From Pseudomonas farsensis (GTDB taxonomy: Bacteria; Pseudomonadota; Gammaproteobacteria; Pseudomonadales; Pseudomonadaceae), in assembly GCF_014268805.2 (NCBI RefSeq), contig NZ_JABWRF020000001.1, forward strand, positions 1,870,001-1,934,000: a DNA stretch of 64,000 nucleotides, read 5' to 3'. The position numbers and the translations under genes were made by a program. Shown here one piece after another: positions 52,001 to 62,549 of the stretch. The notes below the pieces were generated by a model, which was given only the letters and a program-made list of their open reading frames with translations, had not been told where the DNA came from and did no database searches. Position 1 is the stretch's first letter. Each line of letters starts with the position of its first letter.

Positions 52001-53520
52001 GTTTCACCTTTGCACCGCTCAACAATCAAGGCACCGTGCGAGCCGTAATGGGTAAAATCGAATTTAGTACGACTATCGAGACTGGACGCACTGCTACCGG
52101 CTGCCTTTGCCGGTGTGTCAATAGGCAACCGCCGACTGTCCAACATAGAATCCTGGTAACTTGCAACATCCCCCAGGTTGTCCAGTTCCACCAACAACCC
52201 AGCAAAGCGCGGCGACCACAACCGCCAATCTCCCGTCCCTTCAGCAGCGCTATCCGCAGTACCGTCCGCCGCCTGGCGCCAGGCGCGCAACTGCGGCCAA
52301 CCTTGCTTCTCGATGAACTCGGCCAGGGCTGTTTCCCACGCAGACTGGTCCTTTAGCTGATCAGGTTTGAACACGGCCTGCTCCAGCAATACCCGGCTGT
52401 ACGGGTGACGCACTGTCACCAGCGCTACATCCGTTTCGGCCTTCCAGGCACTGGCCAACGCCGGCCCTTCCACCCAGTTGTCGCGCCCCGGCAGCGAACT
52501 GAATACTCGAATCGCTTCGCCACGCTGCCACAGGCTGGCCGCAGTGCTGCTTGCCGGTTTCTCTTTATTGCCTACCTGAAGCCAACCGCCCAAGCCGGAT
52601 TTATTGAGCGCTGCGCCGAACGCGGTCAGCCACTTGCCTGCTGCGCACTGCGTCTTGCTTGGCGTCCAGCTGAAACTGTCGAGCAAACGATGGGAAAAGG
52701 CATCATACGCCCACACCTGCACCGCCTTGTCGGCATCAAGTGCCAGCCCCCCATCCACGTCCTGGCCCGTCCACCATTGGGCTTCGTTGAGGGTCACGCA
52801 CAGCTCGGAACCTTGCGCCACCCAGAACGCATTCCCCTGCGCTGCAGGTGCTACCTGGCAAGTCTTTTCGTCCAATTCCCCGGCCCGCAACAGTTTGCTG
52901 TCGAGGTTGATCTGCTTGCACAAGGCAAGCGCCCACTCTTTCGCCGGCGCGGTAAAAAAGTGGTTCTCGTACAGGTGCTGGGTTTTCAGGTCTCTGACTT
53001 GCAAGCAGAGCGTTTGCCCTTCAATGGCGGTGTACTGGTCGTTGCACGCCAAGGCTTGGACGAGGTTGCCAGTAAATGGCGCTCTGCTGAACGCACGGGA
53101 GCCATTACGGCACCACAGACGAAGGTCCGCGCAACCACTGGCGGCCAGTTGCCCGTCCGCTGTCCAGCCACCCGCGCTCAACCCTTGAGCTTGAGCGTTC
53201 TGCTGCAAGAACGTGGCAAAGGCGGCCGGCCAGAGGTCTGCGGTCAGTGCGCCCTTGACGGCGGTGTATTCGAACGTGAGCATTTCACCATCAGCCGGGC
53301 GAACCTTGAACGCGTGGATGACCTCGCCAAGGGCCAGGTCGCGGCTGGCCCGAATCGGGCACAGGCTGTGCCAGCCGCCCTCAAGGGTACCCAGACTTTG
53401 GTAATCAAAGCCGGTCATGTCCGGCAGATAGCCATCGGGACGGGTGGTGAGAATGAAGGGAACGACGGCTTCGCCGCTGATTGCAGTGCTGACGGCGGTT
53501 TGCTTGGTAGGAGTGGCCAT
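46093..53520 (-). CDS. Giant RHS-repeat protein with unusual N-terminus and cationic C-terminal tip
   Basis: 2475 residues from ATG 53520 with AAGGA upstream. Residues ~1-480 are an unfamiliar region with about four repeats of a pattern ending 'W..AL...I' plus a short 'GL..L' stretch. A linker and RHS-type shell follow, with YD repeats ('YDASGRIVGFTR', 'YDDHGRLTERRV'). The RHS-associated core is at about 2110-2195, with 'DPVTGSYHAGNGYRCYVPGLHRYSQPDWLSPFGEGG' and ending 'DPSGAMM'. The ~280-residue tip has hydrophobic helices then a Lys/Arg/Ala-rich amphipathic stretch. No PAAR motif, no adjacent VgrG. No immunity gene follows. Central DNA is markedly AT-rich. Likely an Rhs or Tc-C-like toxin shell; target unknown. 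Confidence 0.85.
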   Translation of the reverse strand: MATPTKQTAVSTAISGEAVVPFILTTRPDGYLPDMTGFDYQSLGTLEGGWHSLCPIRASRDLALGEVIHAFKVRPADGEMLTFEYTAVKGALTADLWPAAFATFLQQNAQAQGLSAGGWTADGQLAASGCADLRLWCRNGSRAFSRAPFTGNLVQALACNDQYTAIEGQTLCLQVRDLKTQHLYENHFFTAPAKEWALALCKQINLDSKLLRAGELDEKTCQVAPAAQGNAFWVAQGSELCVTLNEAQWWTGQDVDGGLALDADKAVQVWAYDAFSHRLLDSFSWTPSKTQCAAGKWLTAFGAALNKSGLGGWLQVGNKEKPASSTAASLWQRGEAIRVFSSLPGRDNWVEGPALASAWKAETDVALVTVRHPYSRVLLEQAVFKPDQLKDQSAWETALAEFIEKQGWPQLRAWRQAADGTADSAAEGTGDWRLWSPRFAGLLVELDNLGDVASYQDSMLDSRRLPIDTPAKAAGSSASSLDSRTKFDFTHYGSHGALIVERCKGETVFVLSDAARARGYRVLNVRRCNDKNVISQYAPAHMGIQSIIANAFALGSGGKSAFYVDFDYPDHEAGGANFEVGYLGYLDDNFLWPRGTAISFKAPAAPPAYTPNNHLCEDYGNTCGSEVFDTGGESETGVDPRTGLFHAHYPIATLQGLRGRGPVCDLTLHYSPLRGNEAGLGDGWAWRFASLEIRDRRLTLADGVTLTFTDEEWTQLGEGKSLQKPACFISCTQDYTTFTLDLPSGRRELLSVPQAAGGDTDEPNDEFRMEIIRLLKAIKKKSTPEFPAKPSTATQWALAVLCAGAYYGAAAIDYAEAMRKWREKTKEIDQQIAYYQRPFVQLLPSEIMSPYGEKLELTWKRQKGQFLLEQVCSGSEQLFKAVYDHARVKMSIWPGSSSECFDVQLSLENYLLMKLQRLEKKQVCQQVNCSYAVDPTLDRVLYRLEELDGSVERVEYQAESAPFEDKRPALPRVGKYILVAAGGAENHEVSYGYVGSYSEPQGGYTVKISALNNSRHTHYSARGEAVASASDNERFVDLYVRDPNGVSRSVKSVRILKSHLLGALRWCGYYSVGMYFDKLRFVCIPWPSASLYSLAEAEESLEGHLSRVYSEVGRDARTSLGSIHYTSASALLSVYVDRFKGFENANGEYSKSSRSSSSSSLDSFEEADCLYIENLISLIGEIFYPPLETKFTDVFRWLNAVEYLRDLKNFTSALEDELTNEYISDPVLSVSSMVFNAGAQVEKITATEGSFTYRYYYQDKGQNSIAPALGLPDLPALACGEIPPETTPPVMAEYQCDAHGNPLGLILYGYRTVLRNARQVIETDTIVTLEGVKATLAADKLDATAQWAFTTTADDVIMRIHQTSTTELKAKTRNDDCAVQVWSATDIQTTRVGGQSMALTTVQHFEDNPTQPGVQVRTTCTNELGEQEVKRELRSRYSRRCLEKVVNNTKECWTRDSMNRVLEHATYKAGSEAALASTQTVYSVKQGYLTALSTEQDGSQTRRWLDGVQRVWRSEWRRRTGDAFVPLGLRAFKGLGEDDEVLSLNWDYLPGGLALAEPGQAVELPGQRPWSRELQDAEGTVEMGMGADTLLRTTQTVKPQADGSFVREEQVTATSGVARAGVRREYDASGRIVGFTRTLDGQSSTCRMTRDALGRVVEMTRPDGSVIKRAYEGFSSHVTQLKVGDQVLATQTLGKDSSLKTRKVGNRNYQYDGDKVTLPDNKTVIDTGTEGQYTVAGQLLSGLSQQGSVSTLACEPTDPAEPGFKTGRWQHSLSATPLPGRQSREESTPRRTVSTFEWQSLRGVAVAAQRADGHCQRLFFDHLGRPLRSWQDHEDLLYRYDDHGRLTERRVQASKAGAQWQILSEHDVFDQETRRTFRHSGRTVFAQSLEWRGDGKLLAKHSEREGKRLRSERYSYDTLERLASYKCEAEQALDCPTDEGGKAVKEQTYTWDALSNLTQCVTQYHDGTQRQQGFEHDAANPTRLTRVTCNKVGVDLASDVNGQLLSDHRKQAFKYHPGGRLRAVCDEKGKTLARYAYDGHQRLAAQYVASDQSTCELRYDGDALIGESWFDNSGAMVRQRSISTGIAEYEGAAVNWLIEDPQAGTAGLCGEHGVVLTPLLPFGEGTACDAISSGYDGMRRDPVTGSYHAGNGYRCYVPGLHRYSQPDWLSPFGEGGLNDYIHCPDPINLHDPSGAMMVSRWGREQMLGQLDQALRDTQPMPVGGRWRGMALSAVLAIAGVGISILTLGTGSALVFAALTALSAASLALEVSSVLLEESHPKLSKALGIASAVTGVLSIGSVAGVFKQGAAMLRMAGKAAMRVINAAKKVISAGWKLAKVAWRSGFTAARNAFTAAWKARNAARQGAKAVLKAARETAGAGLGSLSTPQVGFAVEGQKVVTVRGWQARLYARTSQFSGNVEFCTHMFSVGVAGKIYRDTLAAYAFAGEEEASEPEEANTLPDLLWFERRMRSAAIA

Positions 53521-53676
53521 ACGAGAGGTCCTTGTGCACGGGAGCAACAGGAACCTGGTCAAGTACAGCGCGCAGTTTTACCGACGGGGCCAGGGTCCCA
53601 CGAATGAACCCATCACACCCTTGTTTACTGCACGCGACAACTGGCAGAACTATCAGGTGGCCTGCGCCAAGCCCCT

Positions 53677-54603
53677 TTAGCGTGCGCGCTTCAAGGTCTC
53701 ACTCGGCAGCTCGCAAAACAGCTGCCGATAGCTCTCTGAAAACCGCCCCAAATGCCAGAACGACCAGCGCATGGCCACCTCGGCCACGGTCGCCTGCGCG
53801 CCGCGCAATAAATCCCGGCGTGCACCGTTGAGCCTGCGCAGGCGCAACCAGTGCGCTGGCGGTAGGCCAGTAAAGGCCTTGAACGCCTGCTGCAACTGGC
53901 GCAGCGACACCCCGGCCACCTTGGCCAACTGCAACAAATTGAGGGTTTCGTCCGGGCAGTCGGCAGCCCACTCACTGACCCTGTGCATGATCGCCCGCTC
54001 CTCATCACGCCGCTCACGGGCGTCGCCGTGCAAGCAGTGCCCGGCATTGTCGAGAATAAACAGGCAGTCCTCGAGCAACTGCTCACCCAGCGCCCTGCCC
54101 TGCACCGGGCAAGCCGCCTGGCCTAGCTGGGTCAGCGTGGCGCTTAGCCAGTTGCCGAACAAGGCGTTCTGCCGGCAGCTCAGCGCCACCATGAACAGCC
54201 CGCGCAAACGCTCAAGGTCCAGGTGGTGGCTGGCCAGAAACGGCTGCTCGAACACCACCGCCACTTCCTGGTAGTTCTCCGGGGTTATCCAGATATTGCG
54301 ACTGTCTTCGTTGAGCAGGTACAGGCTGTTCTCGCTGCGGTCGAAACAGAACGCCAAGGCGCCGCTGGGGGCGCGGAAGCATTGCTCGACCCGGGTATTG
54401 AGGTGCTCTTCATAGACCTGCACGCCCTCCAGCCCCAACCAGCGCAACTGGCCACTGAAATGGCCCGGCGACATCTGCTGGTAATGCTGCTGCCAGCTTG
54501 GCGTGGCGCGGGTCTGCTCAGCGACATCGGTGGTATGAAAGTGCTGAACCTGCAAGGCGGTTGGCGCTGTCACGCGTTGTCCTTGTGCACTCTTCTGGTG
54601 CAT
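53677..54603 (-). CDS. AraC family transcriptional regulator
   Basis: A 308-residue regulator with the double helix-turn-helix AraC domain in its last ~100 residues ('LLQLAKVAGVSLRQLQQAFKAFTGLPPAHWLRLRRLNGARRDLL'). The N-terminal 200 residues are an effector domain resembling ethanolamine/amine-type regulators. It is divergent from the gamma-glutamyl-polyamine synthetase-like gene across 133 bp, so it probably activates that cluster in response to an amine. Confidence 0.88.
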   Translation of the reverse strand: MHQKSAQGQRVTAPTALQVQHFHTTDVAEQTRATPSWQQHYQQMSPGHFSGQLRWLGLEGVQVYEEHLNTRVEQCFRAPSGALAFCFDRSENSLYLLNEDSRNIWITPENYQEVAVVFEQPFLASHHLDLERLRGLFMVALSCRQNALFGNWLSATLTQLGQAACPVQGRALGEQLLEDCLFILDNAGHCLHGDARERRDEERAIMHRVSEWAADCPDETLNLLQLAKVAGVSLRQLQQAFKAFTGLPPAHWLRLRRLNGARRDLLRGAQATVAEVAMRWSFWHLGRFSESYRQLFCELPSETLKRAR

Positions 54604-54736
54604 TCATGGGCGAAGAAAGTGGATAGATCGCCCCGGCGGGCTGCAGCCAAGATAGTCGCCAGCGTCACCTGTGGGAAGTGCTTGCGTGCAAAGCGCAGCT
54701 TGCCGCCCACCACAACAACCCAACCAAGAGGTCTGT

Positions 54737-57348
<2,612 letters not shown>

Positions 57349-57361
57349 GCCGAGTACACCC

Positions 57362-58657
57362 ATGCCTCATATGACTGAACACACCGCTTCCTACTACGCG
57401 GCGTGCGCGCGGCAGGCCGCTGAGTATCCGCCCCTGGAGCACGACCTGGACGCCGATGTGTGCGTGGTTGGTGGTGGCCTGACCGGCGTCAACACAGCCT
57501 TGGAACTGGCCGAGCGCGGGCTGTCGGTGGTGCTGCTGGAAGCCCGGCGCATCGGCTGGGGCGCCAGCGGGCGCAACGGCGGGCAGTTGATCCGCGGTAT
57601 TGGCCACGATGTGTCGGGCTTCGCTCGGCATGTTGGCGAGGATGGGGTGCGCTACTTGCAGCAAGCCGGTATCGATTCGGTGGCCCTGGTGGCGCAGCGC
57701 ATCGCGCAGTACGCCATCCAGTGCGATTTACACTGGGGCTTCTGCGAGCTGGCCAACACCCCGGCACAGTACGCAGCCTTCAGCCACGAACTGCACGCGC
57801 TCAATGCCCAAGGCTACCCCCACGAGACCCGGCTGGTGAGCCCGGAGCGCATGCACGAGATCGTTGCCAGCGACCAGTACGCCGGCGGGCTGGTGGATAT
57901 GGGGTCGGGCCATCTGCACCCACTCGACCTGGTGCAGGGCGAGGCCCGTGCAGCCCACGGGCTGGGGGTGCGGATTTTCGAGCAGAGCCCGGTGCTGCGT
58001 ATCGAGCACGGCAGCACCGTGACCCTGCACACCGCGCGCGGCAAAGTGCGCGCACACAGCCTTGTGCTTGGCTGCAACGCCCACCTGGATGAACTGGAAC
58101 CGCGCCTGAGCGGCAAGGTGCTGCCGGCCGGCAGCTACGTGGTGGCGACCGAGCCGCTGCCCAAACAGGTGGCACAGGCGTTGATTCCGCAGAACATGGC
58201 CTTGTGCGACCAGAAGGTCGGGCTCGACTACTACCGCCTCACCGCCGACCGGCGGTTGCTGTTCGGCGGCGCCTGCCACTACTCAGGCCGCGACCCGAAG
58301 GACATCGGCGCCTATATGCGGCCCAAGCTGCTCAAGGTATTCCCGCAACTGGCTGACGTGCGTCTGGACTACCAATGGGGCGGCATGATCGGCATTACCG
58401 CCAACCGTTTCCCCCAGGTGGGGCGGCTGAGCCAGCACCCCAATGTGTTCTACGCCCAAGGGTACTCGGGCCACGGCCTGAACGTGACCCACTGGACGGC
58501 AAGGCTGCTGGCTGAAGCCATTGCCAGCGGCCACAGCCGTGGGCTGGATGTGTTCGCCGCCGTGCCGCACCTGACCTTCCCCGGCGGCAAGGCGCTGCGC
58601 TCGCCGCTGCTGGCCTTGGGGATGTTGTGGTACCGGCTGCGCGAAGCCTTGGGGTGA
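57362..58657 (+). CDS. FAD-dependent gamma-glutamyl-amine oxidase (PuuB-like)
   Basis: A 431-residue flavoprotein of the DAO superfamily: the Rossmann 'DVCVVGGGLTGVNTALELAERG' binds FAD, followed by 'ARRIGWGASGRNGGQLI' and C-terminal 'FYAQGYSGHGLNVTHW'. PuuB oxidises gamma-glutamylputrescine to the aldehyde. The gene follows the binding protein by 13 bp. Together with the GS-like ligase it supplies two steps of the gamma-glutamyl-putrescine pathway; the aldehyde dehydrogenase and hydrolase steps are not adjacent. Confidence 0.92.
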   Translation: MPHMTEHTASYYAACARQAAEYPPLEHDLDADVCVVGGGLTGVNTALELAERGLSVVLLEARRIGWGASGRNGGQLIRGIGHDVSGFARHVGEDGVRYLQQAGIDSVALVAQRIAQYAIQCDLHWGFCELANTPAQYAAFSHELHALNAQGYPHETRLVSPERMHEIVASDQYAGGLVDMGSGHLHPLDLVQGEARAAHGLGVRIFEQSPVLRIEHGSTVTLHTARGKVRAHSLVLGCNAHLDELEPRLSGKVLPAGSYVVATEPLPKQVAQALIPQNMALCDQKVGLDYYRLTADRRLLFGGACHYSGRDPKDIGAYMRPKLLKVFPQLADVRLDYQWGGMIGITANRFPQVGRLSQHPNVFYAQGYSGHGLNVTHWTARLLAEAIASGHSRGLDVFAAVPHLTFPGGKALRSPLLALGMLWYRLREALG

Positions 58658-58669
58658 GAAACGCCGCAC

Positions 58670-58783
58670 TGTAGGAGCGGCCTTGTGCCGCGATGGGCCG
58701 CGCAGCGGCCCTGAGAGCTCGGCTTCATAGAAAATCGCCGGGGCTGCTGCGCAGCCCTTTCGCGGCACAAGACCGCTCCTACA
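58670..58783. repeat. REP doublet (inverted pair)
   Basis: Head-to-head TGTAGGAGCGGCCTTGTG copies with internal GC hairpins, 12 bp after the FAD oxidase stop. Same family as the copies at 18.2 and 29.8 kb. Confidence 0.9.
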
Positions 58784-58879
58784 TACCGCGTGCAATACTC
58801 CTTTCGGCGCCGCTGCTGGCCAACCGCCAAGCACCTGCTAGCGTTGTTCTGGCCCCTCCCCTCATGGACGCCTGCAATC

Positions 58880-59557
58880 ATGAAGCAACTGCCTCGCACC
58901 ACCCTGCTGTGCGCTGCTCTGCTGGCTTTGGTCGCCTGCTCAAGCAACCAGGTCGACCCCAAGGACTATTCCGGGTTTCTCAAGGACTACAGCCGGCTGA
59001 AACCAGCTGAAAGCGTGTCTGGCGCGCCGGTCATGCGCTGGATCGACCCCGCCATCAAGCCCGGCCAGTACACCAAAGTGTTCATCGAACCGAGCCAGTT
59101 CTACCCCAAGCCGCAGCCCACCGAGGTGATTTCTGCACAAACCCTGCAGGAGATCACCCGCTACTTCAATGAAGCCATGCGCCGCGAGCTTGGCAGCGTA
59201 CTCACGCTGGCCAAGCTGCCAGGCCCGAATACCATCGTGGTGCGCCCGGCGATTACCGCCGTTTCTACCAGCAACGAGGGGCTCAGGCCTTACGAAGTGG
59301 TGCCGATTGCACTGGTGGCAGCAGCAGTCAACACCGCCGCTGGCGGTCGCGACCAGGATGTGGTGATTGCAGTAGAAGCTGCGTTTCTGGACGGTTCCAG
59401 CCAGAAAGTACTGGCCCAGGTAGTGCGCAAGGGCAGCGGCAAGGAGCTGGAAAACGACACCCAGAAGCTCACGCTCAACGACGTGAAGCCAGTGCTCGAT
59501 GGCTGGGCCAGTGACATGCGCAAAAGCTTTGTGAGCCTTGAGAAGAAAGCCCGATAA
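58880..59557 (+). CDS. DUF3313 domain-containing lipoprotein
   Basis: A 225-residue protein with lipobox 'LVACSS' ending its signal peptide, so an outer- or inner-membrane lipoprotein. The mature part has DUF3313 features: 'YSGFLKDYSRLKP', 'KVFIEPSQFYP' and 'VVAVEAAFLDGSSQKVLAQVVRKG'-like strands. Family role is not established. Start ATG 58880, following the REP doublet. Confidence 0.85.
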   Translation: MKQLPRTTLLCAALLALVACSSNQVDPKDYSGFLKDYSRLKPAESVSGAPVMRWIDPAIKPGQYTKVFIEPSQFYPKPQPTEVISAQTLQEITRYFNEAMRRELGSVLTLAKLPGPNTIVVRPAITAVSTSNEGLRPYEVVPIALVAAAVNTAAGGRDQDVVIAVEAAFLDGSSQKVLAQVVRKGSGKELENDTQKLTLNDVKPVLDGWASDMRKSFVSLEKKAR

Positions 59558-59565
59558 CCGTGTGA

Positions 59566-59596
59566 TGCCAGCCGGTCATCCGGTGACTGGCTGGCA
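59566..59596. terminator. Bidirectional terminator hairpin
   Basis: TGCCAGCCGGTCA pairs with TGACTGGCTGGCA (one mismatch) around a five-base loop, between convergent lipoprotein and transporter genes. Confidence 0.65.
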
Positions 59597-59616
59597 AACG
59601 GGTTGGACGCAGGTGG

Positions 59617-60924
59617 TCAGGCCACCAGGCTGTAGGCAATCGCCGACAGCGTAATCAGCCCGATCAGCACCACGAACAGATTCGACAGCTTGCCCGAGTA
59701 CTGGCGCAACGCCGGTACCTTCTGCACCGCATACATCGGCATGAGGAACAGCAGGCAGGCGATCACCGGCCCGCCCAGGCTTTCGATCAAGCCCAGGATG
59801 CTTGGGTTGAGTGTGGCCACCGCCCAGCAGGTCACCACCATGAACAGCGCCGTCACCCGCTCAAGGCGTTTGGCCGGCCATACCTTGCCGCGGCCACGCA
59901 GACTTTTGACGATCATGCCCTGGAACCCTTCGCTGGCACCGATGTAGTGGCCGAGGAACGACTTGGTGATCGCCACCAGCGCGATCAACGGCGCAACAAA
60001 GGCGATGACCGGGGTCTGGAAGTGGTTGGCCAGGTACGACAGCACCGAAATGTTCTGCGCCTTGGCCTGGGCAAGGTCAGCCGGGCTCAGGGCCAGCACG
60101 CAACTGAAGCAGAAGAACATCACCGTCAGCACCATCAGCACATGGGCTGTGGCCAGGATGCGCCCGCTCTTGCGGTCGGCCTGGGCACCGTAGCGGTGCT
60201 TCTGGTCGACGGCGAAGGCCGAGATGATCGGCGAATGGTTGAACGAGAACACCATCACCGGAATCGCCAGCCACAGGGTCAGCAGCAACTTCGAGGCGCT
60301 GATACCTTCATTGGCCTGGGCGAAGAAAGCACCGTTCCAGTTGGGGACCAGGCTGACCGCCAGCAGCAACAGCGAGGCCACGAAGGGATAGACCAGCACA
60401 CTCATGGCCTTGACGATGATCTGTTGGCCACAACGCACCACAATCATCAGCCCGCAGATCAGCAGCAACGCCAGCAGCGCGCGGGGCGGCGCGTTGACGT
60501 GCAACTGGTGCTCGAAAAAGCTGGTCAGGGTGTTGGTCAGCGCCACGCTGTACACCAGCAGGATCGGGAAGATCGCAAAGAAGTACAGCAAGGTGATCAA
60601 CTTGCCGGCGCCGGCCCCGAAATGCTCCTCGACCACCTCGGTAATGTCTTCGTTACCGCCTTTGCGCCCAGACAGCACGAAGCGGGTCAGTGCGCGGTGG
60701 GCGAAAAAAGTCATCGGGAAGGCCAGCAAGGCCAGGATCAGCAGCGGCCAGAAGCCGCCAACACCTGCGTTGATCGGCAGGAATAGCGTGCCGGCGCCGA
60801 TTGCGGTGCCGTACAGGCCTAGGGCCCAGGTAGTGTCGTGACGGTTCCAGGTGGTCGAGCCCTGAGCCGAAGCCTGGACAGCCGAATCCTCACGAATGGT
60901 CGTGGTGGTGTGTACATCAGTCAT
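59617..60924 (-). CDS. Serine/threonine transporter (SdaC/HAAAP family)
   Basis: A 435-residue inner-membrane protein with about eleven hydrophobic helices. 'TWALGLYGTAIGAGTLFLPINAGVGGFWPLL' is the family N-terminal signature, and 'VMVFSFNHSPIISAF' a conserved substrate-site helix. Proton-coupled uptake of L-serine is likely. It lies 102 bp downstream of the serine dehydratase gene on the same strand, so uptake and deamination are probably co-transcribed. Confidence 0.93.
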   Translation of the reverse strand: MTDVHTTTTIREDSAVQASAQGSTTWNRHDTTWALGLYGTAIGAGTLFLPINAGVGGFWPLLILALLAFPMTFFAHRALTRFVLSGRKGGNEDITEVVEEHFGAGAGKLITLLYFFAIFPILLVYSVALTNTLTSFFEHQLHVNAPPRALLALLLICGLMIVVRCGQQIIVKAMSVLVYPFVASLLLLAVSLVPNWNGAFFAQANEGISASKLLLTLWLAIPVMVFSFNHSPIISAFAVDQKHRYGAQADRKSGRILATAHVLMVLTVMFFCFSCVLALSPADLAQAKAQNISVLSYLANHFQTPVIAFVAPLIALVAITKSFLGHYIGASEGFQGMIVKSLRGRGKVWPAKRLERVTALFMVVTCWAVATLNPSILGLIESLGGPVIACLLFLMPMYAVQKVPALRQYSGKLSNLFVVLIGLITLSAIAYSLVA

Positions 60925-60995
60925 TGGTATCGCCTTGTAGTTGTTTTTGTTGCGGGTGCTGCGGGGTTTTGCGGGTAAAACGGGGCTAGCCGGGC

Positions 60996-61013
60996 GGCCC
61001 CTGGCGTGGGGCC
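60996..61013 (-). terminator. Hairpin between serine dehydratase and transporter
   Basis: GGCCCC/GGGGCC stem with a six-base loop, 14 bp after the dehydratase stop. Without a T run it may set the ratio of the two gene products rather than end transcription. Confidence 0.45.
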
Positions 61014-61026
61014 GGCCCTGGCTGCA

Positions 61027-62403
61027 TCAGCATTCGACGAAGGCGACGGCGAGGCCGCCGCGCGAGGTTTCCTTGTAGTTGGCGTGCATGTCGGCACCGG
61101 TGTCGCGCATGGTGCGGATCACTCGGTCAAGCGAGATGAAGTGCTCGCCATCACCGCGCAGCGCCATCTGTACCGCGTTGATGGCTTTTACGGCGGCGAT
61201 GGCGTTACGTTCGATGCACGGCACCTGCACCAGGCCGCCGACCGGATCGCAGGTGAGGCCCAGGTTGTGTTCCAAGGCAATTTCGGCAGCGTTTTCCAGT
61301 TGCGGGGGCGTTGCCCCGAGCACCTGGGCAAGGCCGGCAGCGGCCATCGAGCAGGCTGAACCCACTTCTCCCTGGCAGCCCACCTCGGCGCCAGAAATAG
61401 AGGCGTTCTTCTTGCACAGAATGCCCACGGCGGCGGCGGCCAGCAAAAACGTCACCACATCATCGTCACAGGCTTCAGGGCTGAACTTCATGTAGTAATG
61501 CAGTACCGCCGGGATGATCCCGGCCGCGCCGTTGGTGGGCGCAGTGACCATGCGCCCGCCGGCGGCGTTCTCTTCGTTGACCGCCAGGGCGAACAGGTTG
61601 ACCCATTCCATGGCGCTCAGCGTCGAGCCGATCACGTTGGGTTTGCCCAGCTCCTGCAAGCTGCGGTGCAGGCGTGCGGCACGGCGCTTGACCTTGAGCC
61701 CACCCGGCAGAATGCCTTCGTTTTGCAGGCCGTTTTCGACGCATTCGCCCATCACCACCCATATTTTCAACAGCCCTTCGCGCACCTCGGCTTCTGGGCG
61801 CCAGGCGCATTCGTTGGCCATCATCAATTGGCTGACGCTCAGGCCATGCTGCTTGCACAGGGCCAGCAGTTCAGCGCCGCTGGAGAACTCAAAGGGCAAT
61901 GCAACATCGTTGGCACTGGCAGAGGGCGCGTCGATCTCACTTTGCTCGACAATAAAACCACCGCCGACCGAGTAATAGGTCTGGCTGAACAGGCTGTGCT
62001 CGCCGTCAAAGGCCTCAAGCGTCATGGCATTGGGGTGGTACGGCAGGCTTTCATCGAGCAGGCGCATGTCGCGGTTGTACTGGAAGGCCACCGAATGGCT
62101 GCCATCGAGCATCAGGCACTGCTCCTGCATCAGTTGGTCGATACGCGGCTCGATGCTGTGTGGGTCAATACGGTCTGGCCATTGGCCCATCAGCCCCAAC
62201 AGGCAGGCGCGGTCGGTGGCATGGCCGACGCCTGTGGCCGACAGCGAGCCATAGAGGCGCACCTCGACCCGCGTGACCTGGGCCAGCAAGCCGCGCTCGC
62301 GCAGCGCCTGGGCAAAGGTCGCGGCCGCACGCATTGGGCCGACGGTATGGGAGCTGGACGGGCCGATGCCGATTTTGAAAAGGTCGAAAACACTGATAGC
62401 CAT
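61027..62403 (-). CDS. sdaA: L-serine ammonia-lyase (serine dehydratase), iron-sulfur type
   Basis: A 458-residue single-chain enzyme. N-terminal beta domain: '[22 protein letters not shown]'. C-terminal alpha domain contains the [4Fe-4S] ligands: Cys in '[19 protein letters not shown]' and '[13 protein letters not shown]'. It converts L-serine to pyruvate and ammonia in the cytoplasm and is oxygen-sensitive. Followed by a serine transporter on the same strand; a LysR gene is divergent upstream. Confidence 0.96.
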   Translation of the reverse strand: MAISVFDLFKIGIGPSSSHTVGPMRAAATFAQALRERGLLAQVTRVEVRLYGSLSATGVGHATDRACLLGLMGQWPDRIDPHSIEPRIDQLMQEQCLMLDGSHSVAFQYNRDMRLLDESLPYHPNAMTLEAFDGEHSLFSQTYYSVGGGFIVEQSEIDAPSASANDVALPFEFSSGAELLALCKQHGLSVSQLMMANECAWRPEAEVREGLLKIWVVMGECVENGLQNEGILPGGLKVKRRAARLHRSLQELGKPNVIGSTLSAMEWVNLFALAVNEENAAGGRMVTAPTNGAAGIIPAVLHYYMKFSPEACDDDVVTFLLAAAAVGILCKKNASISGAEVGCQGEVGSACSMAAAGLAQVLGATPPQLENAAEIALEHNLGLTCDPVGGLVQVPCIERNAIAAVKAINAVQMALRGDGEHFISLDRVIRTMRDTGADMHANYKETSRGGLAVAFVEC

Positions 62404-62492
62404 GCTAATGCCTTGCCGAAGCTACGAAAACGCGGTGCTCACGGCGCTGTAGAAAATTTGAGCGGTATTGCCAATTTAGGAGATACTGACGC

Positions 62493-62510
62493 GGTTACCA
62501 CTCGGTGACC
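62493..62510. promoter_or_regulatory. Inverted repeat in the sdaA-LysR intergenic region
   Basis: GGTTACC and GGTGACC, separated by four bases, form a near-palindrome 40 bp before the LysR start. It may be an operator; no independent evidence. Confidence 0.3.
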
Positions 62511-62549
62511 AACGAAACTTCCTACACAAGCCTTTAGCAGGACTAAACA

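Noticed and set aside
52405..53607. Plus-strand frame of 400 codons at the 5' end of the Rhs gene as a possible immunity protein
   Set aside because: It is antisense to the Rhs gene and has no family features; codon pattern fits a shadow.
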